Positions 9,526 to 18,569 of a stretch of DNA of 64,000 nucleotides are shown piece by piece. The stretch's first letter is position 1, and each line of letters opens with the position of its first letter. The DNA comes from Crossaster papposus (Eukaryota > Echinodermata > Asteroidea > Velatida > Solasteridae), in assembly GCA_037893245.1 (NCBI GenBank), contig JBAIAA010000432.1, positions 620,001 to 684,000 of the forward strand, written 5' to 3'. The notes below the pieces were generated by a model. The model did not search any database and was not told the DNA's origin. It saw only the letters and a program-made list of their open reading frames with translations. The translations under genes and the position numbers were made by a program.

Positions 9526-10642
9526 CGTCCGTCGATATCGCCGATGTCACTTTTTTAATAATATCAAAATATCGACATTTCGATATATCGACAATTTTGA
9601 TGTATCTACATTTCGATATATCGACAATTTTGATGTATCTAAATTTTGATGTTCCTAAATGATATCGAAAACACTGAAAGAGTGTCAGATTATCCAGAAA
9701 ATCTCAGGGCTTTAGTATATTAGAAAAGCTGCCGTCTTTATTTGTAGCTTAGAACATTTGAGTAGGCCTATTAAATAAAATACGTTCGACGACCAACTGC
9801 GGTTGTGAAGTTGTTCTTTGTGTTTCACCCGCCCCGCCGCTATAGTTCACAATCACTTGCGCAGTGAAATCTCAAAAGAAACCGGCCATGCCGCCCCAGC
9901 CATGCGCCTATCGGTTGTTTGGGACGTAACCCTCCCTTGTTCTGATAACATTTTGGGGTGGCCAATCACGAGTTGGGAATTGCGAGGAGCGTTCTCTGCA
10001 CCCTGCTATTGGCCTAGCAAGCCAGTCTGGATTCCAAGACCGAGCTGTTCGTTCATTTGTTCCGGGGCGCGCTGTCTGTTATCTGGGCTTATTGAGGGCG
10101 CCCTTATAATTGAAGGTATAGTGTAGTATACACCATTTGCAGATATCGAAAATATTTATTACCGAATTATTAGGAAAAATCTTACTCAATTGAAAGTAAA
10201 TAATGATTCTAGGCATCCAGCAAAATGATGGCGCTAGATATCCTGTAATTATTCCGAAAAATATAATTTTCTTTTAAAAAAATCACGATCGCCGTCCGGC
10301 TAAAAACCGGTTAAAAACAAATGCTGTTTTTCTCAATTTTCTCGGCATCCATGATTGTAAAACTTCGGACAGGTCAGTTAAATGATATTTACTACCTTTA
10401 AGGGCGCCCTCAATAAACCATAAACACGCGGGCTGGCGCAATTTGATATTGTTCGGACCATGCGCGGAGGATCAAGCCGAAAACCTGTATGCAACGTACC
10501 TATTAAACTGTCGGTCTTTAGTATATTTAGCGCTGTTTTTAGGCTTCATCTTGTACACGGGAAATAATTGATATATCGAGGTATACTCGATATTGAATTT
10601 CCGATATATCGATTATTATTAAAAAAATGACATCGACGGACG
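9526..10642. mobile_element. Inverted-repeat element, ~1.1 kb
   Basis: CGTCCGTCGAT (9,526-9,536), followed by GATGTCACTTTTTTAATAAT, is mirrored at the right end by ATTATTAAAAAAATGACATCG and ATCGACGGACG (10,632-10,642). Both ends then enter ATCGATATAT-rich sequence. A second, inner inverted pair TTATTGAGGGCGCCCTTA / TAAGGGCGCCCTCAATAA lies at about 10,087-10,105 and 10,398-10,416. No transposase frame; a MITE-like or fold-back element. Its right end is only ~33 bp from the donor of exon E. Confidence 0.7.
9576..9645 (+). repeat. 33-bp tandem repeat, just over two copies
   Basis: CATTTCGATATATCGACAAT plus TTTGATGTATCTA starts at 9,576 and again at 9,609, with a decayed partial third copy. It lies inside the left end of the 9,526-10,642 element and consists of nested GATATATC palindromes. 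Confidence 0.85.
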
Positions 10643-10675
10643 ATAATAGACAGGTGATTCAGGACACAGCCATAC

Positions 10676-10839
10676 CTATTAGACCATTCTTCTCTGTCAT
10701 CTCTCCAGGGTGGGTTCTCTGTCTTAGTTAGGAGCGGGTTCAGCACTCTATCTAGACCACGTTTCTGTATCATTGAGGAGGCTAAGATGGTGTGGTTGGC
10801 TAAGGCGTGGTAGCTGGCGGAATGCTCCATAAACTCATC
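10676..10839 (-). CDS. Exon E of an unrecognised minus-strand gene
   Basis: Minus-strand acceptor GTGCAAATGTAG, then 164 bp open in one frame (54 codons plus two bases), then donor AATAG|GTATGG. The peptide begins DEFMEHSASYHALANHTILA and continues SSMIQKRGLDRVLNPLLTKT and ENPPWRDDREEWSN. It starts in phase 0, matching the end of exon D, and its spare AG joins the first T of exon F. The mix of hydrophobic and charged residues is typical of a folded helical region. I do not recognise the family. Confidence 0.68.
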
Positions 10840-11029
10840 CTACATTTGCACGAAGGAAATTACAAGAGAATGCTGTAAATCTAAGCACACATACTTCTTT
10901 TCATTTTCGAAAAGGTTTAGAGCTGTGCATTTAAAGTTTTTCCAACTCAGTTTATAAACCTGCACATTTTGTTTTATTCCAAATTGTATACATCTATTAT
11001 CTAGTAATGGTCAAGAAGGTTACAGACTC

Positions 11030-11136
11030 ACAGTTTTTGGATCAAAGACATTTGAACAAAGAAATTGACTGGAGCGGGGCTTGAACCAACATCCCGATTG
11101 CCATTACGGTGCCCTACCAACTGAGCTATCCGGCGC
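11030..11136 (-). repeat. tRNA-derived SINE fragment (family 1, copy 2)
   Basis: On the minus strand GCCGGATAGCTCAGTTGG (A box TAGCTCAGTTGG) is followed by GGTTCAAGCCCCGCTCCAG (B box), then CAGTCAATTTC and TTTGATCC, matching copy 1 at 5,229. The tRNA-like part has no paired acceptor stem, so it is a SINE head and not a tRNA gene. Confidence 0.65.
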
Positions 11137-11297
11137 TATGTTGTTGGTTACCCAAATATGTCAATATTTTTGTTCAGGGGTGCTAGTCTGAAGCCATCAA
11201 ATCGAAATTTCCACGCCAAAGGCACGATACTAGCAACAATTTTGAAACAATGTTAAAACAACAGGTTAAAAATGGGGAAAAGCAAGATGGTAAAGTA

Positions 11298-12028
11298 GCT
11301 GTCCTATGGCGCCGGCTAAGCCTACCGTGTGCCACCGTGTGGTACATTTTGTGCGGACGGTGGAACACGGTAAGGGCACATGGCGGGGCGTTGCGCGATC
11401 GGTGAACACGGTGGGGGCCCGTTAGTGGCCGGCAAGACACGGCAAAAGTTTTGGGCATGCCCAAAACTTTCGCCGTGTGCCACCGCTTGTACCACACGGC
11501 GAGAACCCGGTAAAAGGATAGTGGGCCTGTACGAGGCCGTTATGGACCCAATTTTTGGGGCGGTGAAAACGGTGACGACGTGTCATATTTTGTCCAACGG
11601 GTTGTCACCGTGTTCATACCGGGTTCTCGCAGGGCTCTCGCCGTTTGCTCAACGTTGACCCACCACCTCATACCGGCTACATACTGACCCCTCACCGGTC
11701 TATTAACTTTCAACCGCTCTCTTACCGACCTACTTCGTCCTCTTACCGTTCTACTGTCCTCATAAAGTCTCCATACCGACCTGTTGCCGTGTGGTTTACA
11801 TCGCACCCGTTCAGAAACCGTTCCAGACACAGTGACACTAGTGACACTAGCTGGTACGAGGACGTTGTATGTGGTAAGAACCCGGTAAGGAGACGGAATG
11901 GAAACGTTGAGGACACGGTGGACAAATTTAACAAAAATATAATCTTTGCGGCCGGAGAGATTTACACCGCTTGTCATTTAAATCAAACGGTAAGGGCCCG
12001 TTGGGCTTAGCCGGCGCCATGGGACAGC
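11298..12028. mobile_element. TIR/fold-back element rich in CACGGT words
   Basis: GCTGTCCTATGGCGCCGGCTAAGCC-like ends are inverted at 11,298-11,322 and 12,004-12,028 (one mismatch). The interior is full of ACCGTG/CACGGT words in both orientations. It includes a perfect 26-bp palindrome at 11,445-11,470 (core TTTTGGGCATGCCCAAAA), extendable to 42 bp with one mismatched pair, and an inverted pair GCGAGAACCCGGTA / TACCGGGTTCTCGC at 11,499-11,512 and 11,617-11,630. Frames of 121 and 145 codons on opposite strands overlap and have no recognisable motif. No transposase. Confidence 0.8.
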
Positions 12029-12196
12029 ACCATTAGGCTTTTTGTTTATACATTTCAAATAAGCCACTAAGAAAAATTGACTAAGAAATTTTATATAGAA
12101 TTGAACACATAAATTGACTGGAGCTCGACTGGTTGATGGCTGTTGACCAGCATCCCCTGATGAACAAATATATTGATAAATATAGGGAGCCACCGA

Positions 12197-12243
12197 CACA
12201 AGGCTATATAACTCAGTTGGTAGAGCACCGAAATGGTAATCCG
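12197..12243 (+). repeat. tRNA-like SINE head (family 1, copy 3, partial)
   Basis: ATAACTCAGTTGGTAGAGCA and GGTAATCCGGAC resemble a tRNA D arm and anticodon arm. The T arm is missing and the sequence then enters an exon-D-like repeat, so it is a truncated SINE head. Confidence 0.5.
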
Positions 12244-12267
12244 GACTACATTATCATACACTATTAG

Positions 12268-12350
12268 TGATCAGTTGGAAATGTCTTCATAATCTCTCTG
12301 TATACTTCATTAATCTTTTGATTAAAGTTACTTTCTATTTTCTGGTTGTA
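12268..12350 (-). pseudogene. Degenerate copy of exon D (copy 1)
   Basis: Read on the minus strand this encodes a peptide close to exon D (INEVYREIMKTFPTDH against INKVYREIMKTLPTDH) but meets a stop right after PTDH and has no donor. It is a partial, broken duplication. Confidence 0.75.
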
Positions 12351-12395
12351 GAGGCGGGGAATAGTTTAGGAGGGAGCGGTCAGTGAGATAACTAC

Positions 12396-12442
12396 CTGGT
12401 CATAGGCCAAGTGGTCAGTTGGTAATGTCTTCATAATCTCTC
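12396..12442 (-). pseudogene. Partial copy of exon D with its donor site (copy 2)
   Basis: On the minus strand REIMKTLPTDHLAYDQ is followed by the same GTAGTTATCTCACTGAC donor and intron start as exon D at 12,802. The upstream half of the exon is missing; similarity ends at about 12,442. Confidence 0.78.
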
Positions 12443-12514
12443 TAAGTAAAGCCTGTCACGAGCCAATGTGGCTCATCAGGCTGGTGTTTAACTCGTTTCT
12501 CTAGCATAAAATAA

Positions 12515-12712
12515 CTGAGAATATTCCCCCCTCCCAGGATGGGATGCTGGTCCATCGCAGGTTACTCCCCAGCGAATGTCTGTACCCATGGGTGGAAAGA
12601 GGCAAGTGGGGTGAAGTGGCGTGCCCAAGGACACAACATAAGGCCAGCAGCTGGATTCGAACCCCGACCCTCTGATCGTGAATCACAAACATAAACCACT
12701 GGGCCCCAAAGG
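12515..12712 (-). repeat. tRNA-derived SINE (family 3)
   Basis: On the minus strand GGGCCCAGTGG (near 12,697-12,707) is an A-box-like word and GGTTCGAATCC (12,653-12,663) a near-perfect B box. A body follows with CCCAAGGACACAAC (inverted in the window as GTTGTGTCCTTGGG) and ATGCTGGTCCATCGCAGG-type words seen in many invertebrate and fish SINEs. It lies between the exon D copies. Confidence 0.7.
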
Positions 12713-12801
12713 TTAAATGTCCAGTTCATGGGTGTGGTGGTTTGGGTGGGGTAGTGCATGGCGAGGCAAAGTTTAGAAGGCAGGGTCAGTGAGATAACTA
12801 C

Positions 12802-12913
12802 CTGATCATAAGCTAAGTGGTCAGTAGGCAATGTCTTCATTATCTCTCTGTATACTTTGTTAATCTCTTGACCACGGAACAAGTTACTGTCCAGTTTCTT
12901 GATAGTGTTGCCA
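12802..12913 (-). CDS. Exon D of an unrecognised minus-strand gene
   Basis: Minus-strand acceptor CTTTTAGATCAG; the first base T completes the CG left by exon C (Arg). Thirty-seven codons follow: GNTIKKLDSNLFRGQEINKV then YREIMKTLPTDHLAYDQ. The donor is GATCAG|GTAGTT and the exon ends in phase 0, matching exon E. The peptide looks like an amphipathic helix followed by a turn. Two further partial copies lie at 12,268-12,350 and 12,396-12,442, so this exon sits in a local duplication. A nearer acceptor (TTTTAG|ATCAG) is possible but would not keep phase with exon C. Confidence 0.68.
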
Positions 12914-13070
12914 CTGATCTAAAAGCAAACAAATTCAAATGGTCGATTCTAAGTTGGTTTATCTACAATGAGCCTTTATACTAAGAAGTCTTTTGCATAA
13001 CACTAGAAATATAATGTTGCAAATACATACATGTACGTCTGTAACAAGTACAATATCTTAACCAGTTCAC

Positions 13071-13230
13071 GCAAGGATTATTTTGACATTGATTAGGCCC
13101 AAGCGCGGGATTGTTTTTCACGAACCTTGATCCGAGTCAGGTTTAGGCCGGCATCTGTGGGTAGCACACCCTGATATTTCTGGCCTTGCTCGCTGCGAGC
13201 CGGTCGCTGACAGATATTTATGGCCTTGCT
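13071..13230 (+). repeat. Dispersed repeat, copy 2
   Basis: Same orientation and word order as 5,845-5,993. This copy carries a small internal tandem duplication around GATATTTMTGGCCTTGCTC (about 13,173-13,225). The 227-codon minus-strand frame starting at 13,776 ends in this repeat and begins in the inverted repeat to its right, so I do not regard it as a gene. Confidence 0.75.
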
Positions 13231-14226
13231 CTGCTTGAATTCAGGAACAAATTTGGATGTAGACACGTTTTTATATAATACGAACTGGTTAAGAGAAATG
13301 TTTACAAATTGTTTAGGAGCAAGTGACATTTGTTTAATTTCTGTCCATTCTCTTTTGTACCACTTTGTGGTGGTATTTATAGCAAAAATTATGTTTACAC
13401 ATCCGATAGAAATTTGATTTTCAAGAACAGAACTGATTCTCCATTGGTTAGTCCATAAATAAGGGGGTCTAAAAGGGGGTCTAAAATTGTGATATTTGTT
13501 GATGTCCCGGTCACACATGACCAAGTAATTTACCATGCAAGTGTCGCTGAAATTGACTTCAAAGTTTTTGCTATAGGTACTTTGTTTTATGTAATTACCC
13601 TGATATAAAAGGCGCCAAGGAATGTGTGCTGAATTAAAAAAACAAATTCCTATGTCTGATGTAACATGGACATGGAAAATTGAACCCCTAATTTTGTCAC
13701 CGTCCCCACGAAGTAACACAAATGTCACGTGATACAACCCACTTCTGGCATTTTCACAAAGTAATACAAAGCCCATAGCTAATACACACGGATAGCGTCA
13801 CTTTGTGAAAACTCTATTCGTGTGTATTGTGGCGGGAACTCCCCGGGCCAACCTAAGGCTGTTAGGATAAGTCGGACACCTATTAAAGCCACGACAATCT
13901 TCCCAACCTAAGGCTCTTCCCTAGACGAGAGATCACTCAGAGCGACCTAAAAGGCTAAGGGTGCAGGTCCGTTTTGGAGGAAATATACCGCCGATTATGA
14001 TGATTGCGATTACTCTCTGTTAATTACACTATAACCTGTAACAAAGACTCCTTGACAACTGGATTGACGGTACAATGAACAATAAAGATGATTTATTCAC
14101 AACAATCAAGAAATGCACAGTACTTGGAAATTAAGTGGGCTGTTTAAATACTAGGGTCCTCAGCAGCAATGCACAATAACTGCAGTGTTCAGAACGCAAA
14201 AGCCATCATGAACATTACACAAGCGA

Positions 14227-14302
14227 AGTCAGCATCAAGCGCCTATAGTCAGCATTACGTGCCTATAGTCAGCATTACATGCCTAGTCAGCATTACATGC
14301 CC
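14227..14302 (+). repeat. 20-bp tandem repeat, about 3.5 copies
   Basis: GCCTATAGTCAGCATTACGT (14,241-14,260) is repeated at 14,261 with one change and at 14,281 with a 2-bp loss. A partial copy lies before it. Confidence 0.85.
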
Positions 14303-14326
14303 CAGTAAGCTGTGTACAACCAGTAC

Positions 14327-14460
14327 AGCTTTGCACCTGCTACGTATTAACCATGCCAGTTTGCGTCAGCTATGTACAGCTAGCTGTCTCAGCTTTGTAC
14401 CACCAACACATTAACCATGCAGGCTTGCGTAAACAATGTACAGGTATATCGCTTTGTACC
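14327..14460 (+). repeat. Diverged ~62-bp tandem repeat, two copies plus a fragment
   Basis: Two segments starting AGCTTTGYACC share ATTAACCATGC, TTGCGTMA and ATGTACAG in the same order at 14,327 and 14,391. A third partial start is at about 14,451. Inside the 13,706-14,846 inverted-repeat element. Confidence 0.7.
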
Positions 14461-14873
14461 GATTCGCATAAGCATTTCACAAAACGCAGCACCAGTTACC
14501 TACGTCTTATCTGTCGTGCAGCTCTCGAACAACTATAACAATGAATATTACGTGTCTACCACCCAGGTAAACACGCACGTACACCATGTAAAACACATAC
14601 ATGTACTTAAGCATATGGGCTTTGTTACCCAATCGCGTGCATTCACGCAGCGAGTCACTGAGCGGTAAGCTCCGCCCAGCCAGCGCGCGCAACTACAGGT
14701 CTTGTCCGCCCGTGGTTACAGTTCGTGGTTACTGGCACTAAGTCCTTGCACTTTCTGTCACAGTATTAACTATGGGCTTTGAGTTACATTGTGAAAATGC
14801 CAGAAGTGGGTCGCGCGTATCACGTGACATTTGTGTTTACTTCGTAGACAGAGCCTATTCTCTGAAAAACAAC

Positions 14874-15049
14874 TCATGTCATCGTTGAGTTCATTGAAGA
14901 CGGTGGTGTTGAGTTTCAGTGTGATAGATGACAAGCTGACACGCTCCGACACACGCACATCAGAGGTACATGTACGTACAACTGGTCTGTTAGGCATTCT
15001 AGTGGTGACGGTGGCAGGCTGAGGGTGGGTGGGCTCACAAATCTCAATA
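14874..15049 (-). CDS. Possible exon of the minus-strand gene (weak)
   Basis: On the minus strand AAACCACAG could be an acceptor; the first T would complete exon C's CG and the frame stays open through TSDVRVSERVSLSSITLKLN and TTVFNELNDDM. The peptide is exon-like, and the start phase fits. Against it: the acceptor has a poor pyrimidine tract, the nearest donor (ATGA|GTTG) is weak and out of phase with exon D, and the 13,706-14,846 inverted repeat ends just beside it. It may be a cassette exon damaged by that insertion, or a chance frame. Confidence 0.3.
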
Positions 15050-15119
15050 CTGTGGTTTTTTTTTAGGTGGGACAAATCAGAGACTTCAAAATCCAGTTAC
15101 CCTAAATGTTTTTAAGCTC

Positions 15120-15535
15120 ATAATCATGCCAAGTTTTCCAACAAAAAGTGATGATGAGGTGCAGCATGAAATGTCCTCCCATTACGCAATATTCACGGGT
15201 CGGCCATCTTAAATTAAAAGTGAAGTAAAATCTTCCTTTTTGGAGCTTAAAAATAATGAAATAAAGTTAATTACAAATTAATACCAGTCAGCTCTAATGA
15301 ATAATTAGTCTGGTACCATCTAATTCAACAGTTTACATAGCCTTCATTTTGTCGCAATGTTAAATGTTGCAATGTTGAAATAGTATGCAATGGTTGAGCG
15401 ACTTTTGAAACGATTAGCGCGATAAGGCGCACGACTTTGTCGGAGCAACAATTTAAATGAAATACACCACCGCTGTCAGTGCAAAACTGAATCATTATCC
15501 CCGCGTGCAGTTGTTGAAAGCATAACGGAGCATGA
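15120..15535. other. No gene seen
   Basis: AT-rich sequence without long frames, TIRs or tRNA-like boxes. Presumed intron. Confidence 0.45.
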
Positions 15536-15539
15536 ATGA

Positions 15540-15890
15540 AAAAACACTGCTAAAGAGCAATGGTATTAGGACACAGCCCTGTTTAGTGCCGTTGGTAACA
15601 GGAAATGGGCTAGATGGACGTAGAGCCGCAACCTCACACGGGCAACCATACCATCGTGGAAGAATCTGATGATGTTAATTATCTTGGATGGGCAGCCAGC
15701 CCTGTACAGAAGCTTCCACAGACCTTTGTCAGGTCGATGAAGACAATGAAGAGGTCAGGATGTTGTTCTCTGCACTTTTCCTGGAGTTGTTGACCCGAAA
15801 ACATCATGCCAACTGTGCCACGCGAGGCACAAAAGCACATTGACTTTTTGGGATGACTGTAGCCGGTTGAGGATGAGACGAGATAGTATA
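15540..15890 (-). pseudogene. LINE reverse transcriptase fragment (jockey/CR1-like)
   Basis: Read on the minus strand the pieces ILSRLILNRL, RGTVGMMFSGQQLQEKCREQ, HPDLFIVFIDLTK and then, in another frame, GLWKLLYRAGCPSKIINIIR, FFHDGMVARV follow the order of the fingers/palm region of non-LTR retrotransposon RTs. The FxDLTKAFD motif is interrupted by a small deletion straight after DLTK, frames change at least twice and stops occur, so the copy is dead. Both ends are truncated; no endonuclease part or 3' tail is visible. It sits in the intron between exons C and D. Confidence 0.85.
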
Positions 15891-16075
15891 TCTTCCCCTT
15901 TATTCTGGTTCAAGTGGGCTTGCAATAAACACGGTGCGTCTTCATGTTTAGCTCAAGGGATATGGCAGCAATTATGCATTCAGCAATCCTACCTAGCTTT
16001 CTATCTTCATAACCATTATACAGCGAGTCATTTGCACACAGACACCATCATCACACCTCCTGATTGATAACGTAC

Positions 16076-16176
16076 CGTTCATTTCTCTCTTGGATGGCCC
16101 GTTTCTCTTCTATCATCTTCAGCTGTTTCTTTAACTCTTCCCTCCCTGTCTCTACTCTGTCCATAAGAGATATTGC
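16076..16176 (-). CDS. Exon C of an unrecognised minus-strand gene
   Basis: Minus-strand acceptor GTATTTCTCTGCAG, 101 bp open frame (33 codons plus two bases) and donor GAACG|GTACGT. The peptide AISLMDRVETGREELKKQLK then MIEEKRAIQERNE is strongly charged, with hydrophobic residues at heptad-like spacing, so a coiled coil is likely. It starts in phase 0 directly after exon B and its spare CG is completed by the first base of exon D. Both splice sites are close to consensus, making this one of the best supported exons here. Confidence 0.75.
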
Positions 16177-16179
16177 CTG

Positions 16180-17580
16180 CAGAGAAATACACTTAATAAT
16201 AACTGCTCAGGCACACAAAAAGATACAATAGTATACAAGTCCTTCATTTATAAAACAAAAATGAGGAGAGCTTAAAATTGCTCTCCTTAAATCCTGATGT
16301 TGATTTAAGAAGAGCTATTCGATCTCCTTAAATAGAAAGAAAAGAAAATAACAAAAACAAGAGCTGTTTCGGCCTACATGTGTATGTTGCTTTCAAAGCT
16401 TTTAAAAGACGTCGCTTTCAAAGTTTGCTAATGCACGCGCTAGCTACACATTTGTTTACTTTGCGCGCGCATGCAGTACTTCTTTGTTTAGTTTCAGTGC
16501 CATATACAATAATGTACCACTTTATTTTACCACAAAACGTATTGCACGGGTCAGGCACTCATGGTCGATTAGGCGCACTGAAAATCACACCTGGTATTTT
16601 TGTACGGAACACCATGTACATTCAGTAAGTAGATACACTGCACAGCTACAGTTCTGTACTGGGGTTGTTTACAGGTATATTGTACACGCACTCGTACCAG
16701 TACGTACATGTACATGTACACAACAGTGCACGCGCCATGCATTGCAGAGATAGGATCGTGTCATTCCTGTACATACAGTGTTTATTCGTGATGTTCATGG
16801 CCATTGGCGCGCATGGCTGACGCGGCACACATACTGCGTGAGTATACCGCAAGTGTACGTAAAAAAACAGTACCTTAATTAGTACTGTAGTATAGATTTT
16901 TCCATGACACAAAATCAACGGACGCGTTCCGGTTCGCGTTACAAATCAAACTGAAGAAATTACTTCTCCTGTGGAATTTTTAAGGAGCGCTGTGTTTTGT
17001 TCTCCTTGGAAAATATTAACCTTCTTCCCGGGTTTTGGTGTGCGGCACTCTGCTGTTCAAAATTAGTGAGAACAAGAATGAATGATCCTAGCTGTTGAAT
17101 AGTATGGGCAAATGGGAATTTTTGAGCCCCGGCGTGAATGGGAGCAATAATGAATGTCAGGTGATGCGAGTTCAACCAATAAAATGACAAGGATCTGTAT
17201 GTCAGTTATATAATCAATAATAATGTAACGAAACAAGGTTTGTGTATGTACATGTAAATTATACAATGTGCTAGAAATTCCTTTTTTTTGTATAGCGCAA
17301 GCTGATTGTTCTTTTACCAGCTAACTCGCCTTTGTTTGTTTTTTTACTGGCCTGGACTGGCCTAAATACAATTGTTGCTTGTAATCCTTGATAGAATTAA
17401 CCCAATTCTTAAGCTAATTTTATGCAAAGTACTCGAACAATACACTTACCTGTAGATTTGCCTCACCTGACTTTCCTTTGTAGTCAACAGGGCTAGTCAG
17501 TATATAAACTGTGTCACAATACTTATCATGGAGGACTTGTGACTAGGTGCTGTAGGAGAGACACGTGTGTGTATGAGTTA
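16180..17580. other. Long stretch without a supported gene
   Basis: Contains a perfect 7-bp-stem hairpin at 16,265-16,286 (GGAGAGC...GCTCTCC) and a TACATGTACATGTAC-like alternating run at about 16,700-16,720. Frames of 76-90 codons on both strands overlap and have no recognisable peptide. Presumed intron between exons B and C. Confidence 0.45.
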
Positions 17581-17582
17581 GT

Positions 17583-17870
17583 CTTGCATACGCACTGTGG
17601 ACCTCCGAACAATATAGGTCCACACGATGCGGGAAGAGGTTACGGTGTGTGGACTTGCACACGTCCACAATCTGTTTTTCAGTTTCCGAAAAAGGGCGCT
17701 AGAGGAAAAACGGGTTAGGGTTATATATAGAAAAGATAGAAGGGACAGCTGAGAGGCCCATAATCCAAATTTGAGGGTAAATTTGTTTTGGGGAAGCGAG
17801 AAAAATGAGTATTTAGTCAAAGTTTGTTAACTACACGAAGACAAAGGAATGTCCACAGTGCGTATGTAAG
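17583..17870. mobile_element. Small TIR element (MITE), 288 bp
   Basis: CTTGCATACGCACTGTGGAC (17,583-17,602) is repeated inverted as GTCCACAGTGCGTATGTAAG (17,851-17,870), 19 of 20 matching. A TA dinucleotide lies within both arms just outside CGCACTGTGGAC, so the true end could be CGCACTGTGGAC with a TA target. Internal GGTCCACAC and GTGTGTGGACTTGCACACGTCC words are further inverted fragments. No coding capacity. Confidence 0.82.
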
Positions 17871-17879
17871 GTAAAGCTA

Positions 17880-18400
17880 GCTGTGTCTCTCTGAGTTTTA
17901 GATTTTATTTCGTCTTTGGTTGCCGGCCTCATGTGTCGTACATGTAAGTTTAATTTACATGCAGTTATGTGCCCATGCCCCCCTTTTCAGCCGTACTTGT
18001 TTATTGTATTGTAGGATTGTATAAGTTTTTAGTAGCGTTAGGTTGTATTCATTTTGGAGGGGCTTTGCGTGTTATCCAGCATGGATAACATGCCACGCAA
18101 TTATATATTTGTTTTCATTGCTGCTCAAACTGAATTCATACTGCCTAAATTGTATATAATAATTAAAAACCAAAAGACGTGGCTTTAAGAAGTAGAATTT
18201 GTTTCATCGTTCATTGTTGTTGTGAGTTTGGTTGTCCACTGGCGGATCCCAAGTGGGTTTCGTTACAATAACAAGGAAAACTGATATACTGCCGGTATCT
18301 ACCTAGTGGGGAATGGAGGTGAGGAGTAGGGGTGAAATACAGATGTAGAGTATGGGGGTTTGATTTTCAGCTGCAGTTGCGCTATCAAATTTGACCCCAC
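17880..18400. other. No gene seen
   Basis: AT-rich; one short hairpin GTTATCCAGCATGGATAAC at about 18,071-18,089. Presumed intron downstream of exon B. Confidence 0.4.
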
Positions 18401-18406
18401 CCTTAC

Positions 18407-18568
18407 CTGTAAGAGAGGCGGTAGGTCTTCCTCCTCAGCTAACTGCTCCTCCTTCCCTTCCTCTCTAGCTGATCGATAGCTGGACAGCATCTTTAGATCC
18501 TGCTGGAAGTACTCTCGGGAGTCCTTGGATTTGGAGACATCATCTTCGGTCGTCTTTGGTTTCTCTAG
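18407..18568 (-). CDS. Exon B of an unrecognised minus-strand gene
   Basis: Minus-strand acceptor ACTTCCTCCGCAG, 162 bp (54 codons, phase 0 to 0), donor TTACAG|GTAAGG. The peptide LEKPKTTEDDVSKSKDSREY, FQQDLKMLSSYRSAREEGKE, EQLAEEEDLPPLLQ is highly charged and joins in frame to exon C. Acidic and Lys-rich composition suggests a disordered to helical stretch before the coiled coil. Splice sites are near consensus. Family not recognised. Confidence 0.73.
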
Positions 18569-18569
18569 C

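Larger units (their letters stand above)
13706..14846. mobile_element. Element with ~80-bp imperfect inverted repeats
   Basis: The left arm 13,706-13,783 is the reverse complement of the right arm 14,764-14,846 over about 80 bp, with a few substitutions and a short insertion. Shared words in both arms include ATGGGCTTTG, GTGAAAATGCCAGAAGTGGG and ATCACGTGACATTTGTGTT. The 980 bp between them contain short tandem repeats but no transposase motif. It could be a TIR element or an inverted duplication of a longer repeat; no target-site duplication is clear. Confidence 0.75.

Noticed and set aside
9818..10126. 102-codon plus-strand frame
   Set aside because: Contained within an inverted-repeat element, with no recognisable peptide or splice context.
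11070..11136. Candidate tRNA gene (good A and B boxes on the minus strand)
   Set aside because: The acceptor arm does not pair and the same sequence with its downstream body recurs elsewhere, so it is a SINE head.
11540..12010. Overlapping 145- and 121-codon frames on opposite strands
   Set aside because: They lie within a TIR element made of palindromic words; no transposase motif and mutual overlap indicate chance frames.
13093..13776. 227-codon minus-strand open frame, the longest outside transposons and the array
   Set aside because: It starts inside an inverted-repeat arm and ends inside a dispersed repeat; the peptide has no recognisable domain, and no splice or promoter support was seen.
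14831..15022. 63-codon plus-strand frame opposite the possible exon
   Set aside because: Shadow of the minus-strand frame, with poorer splice context.
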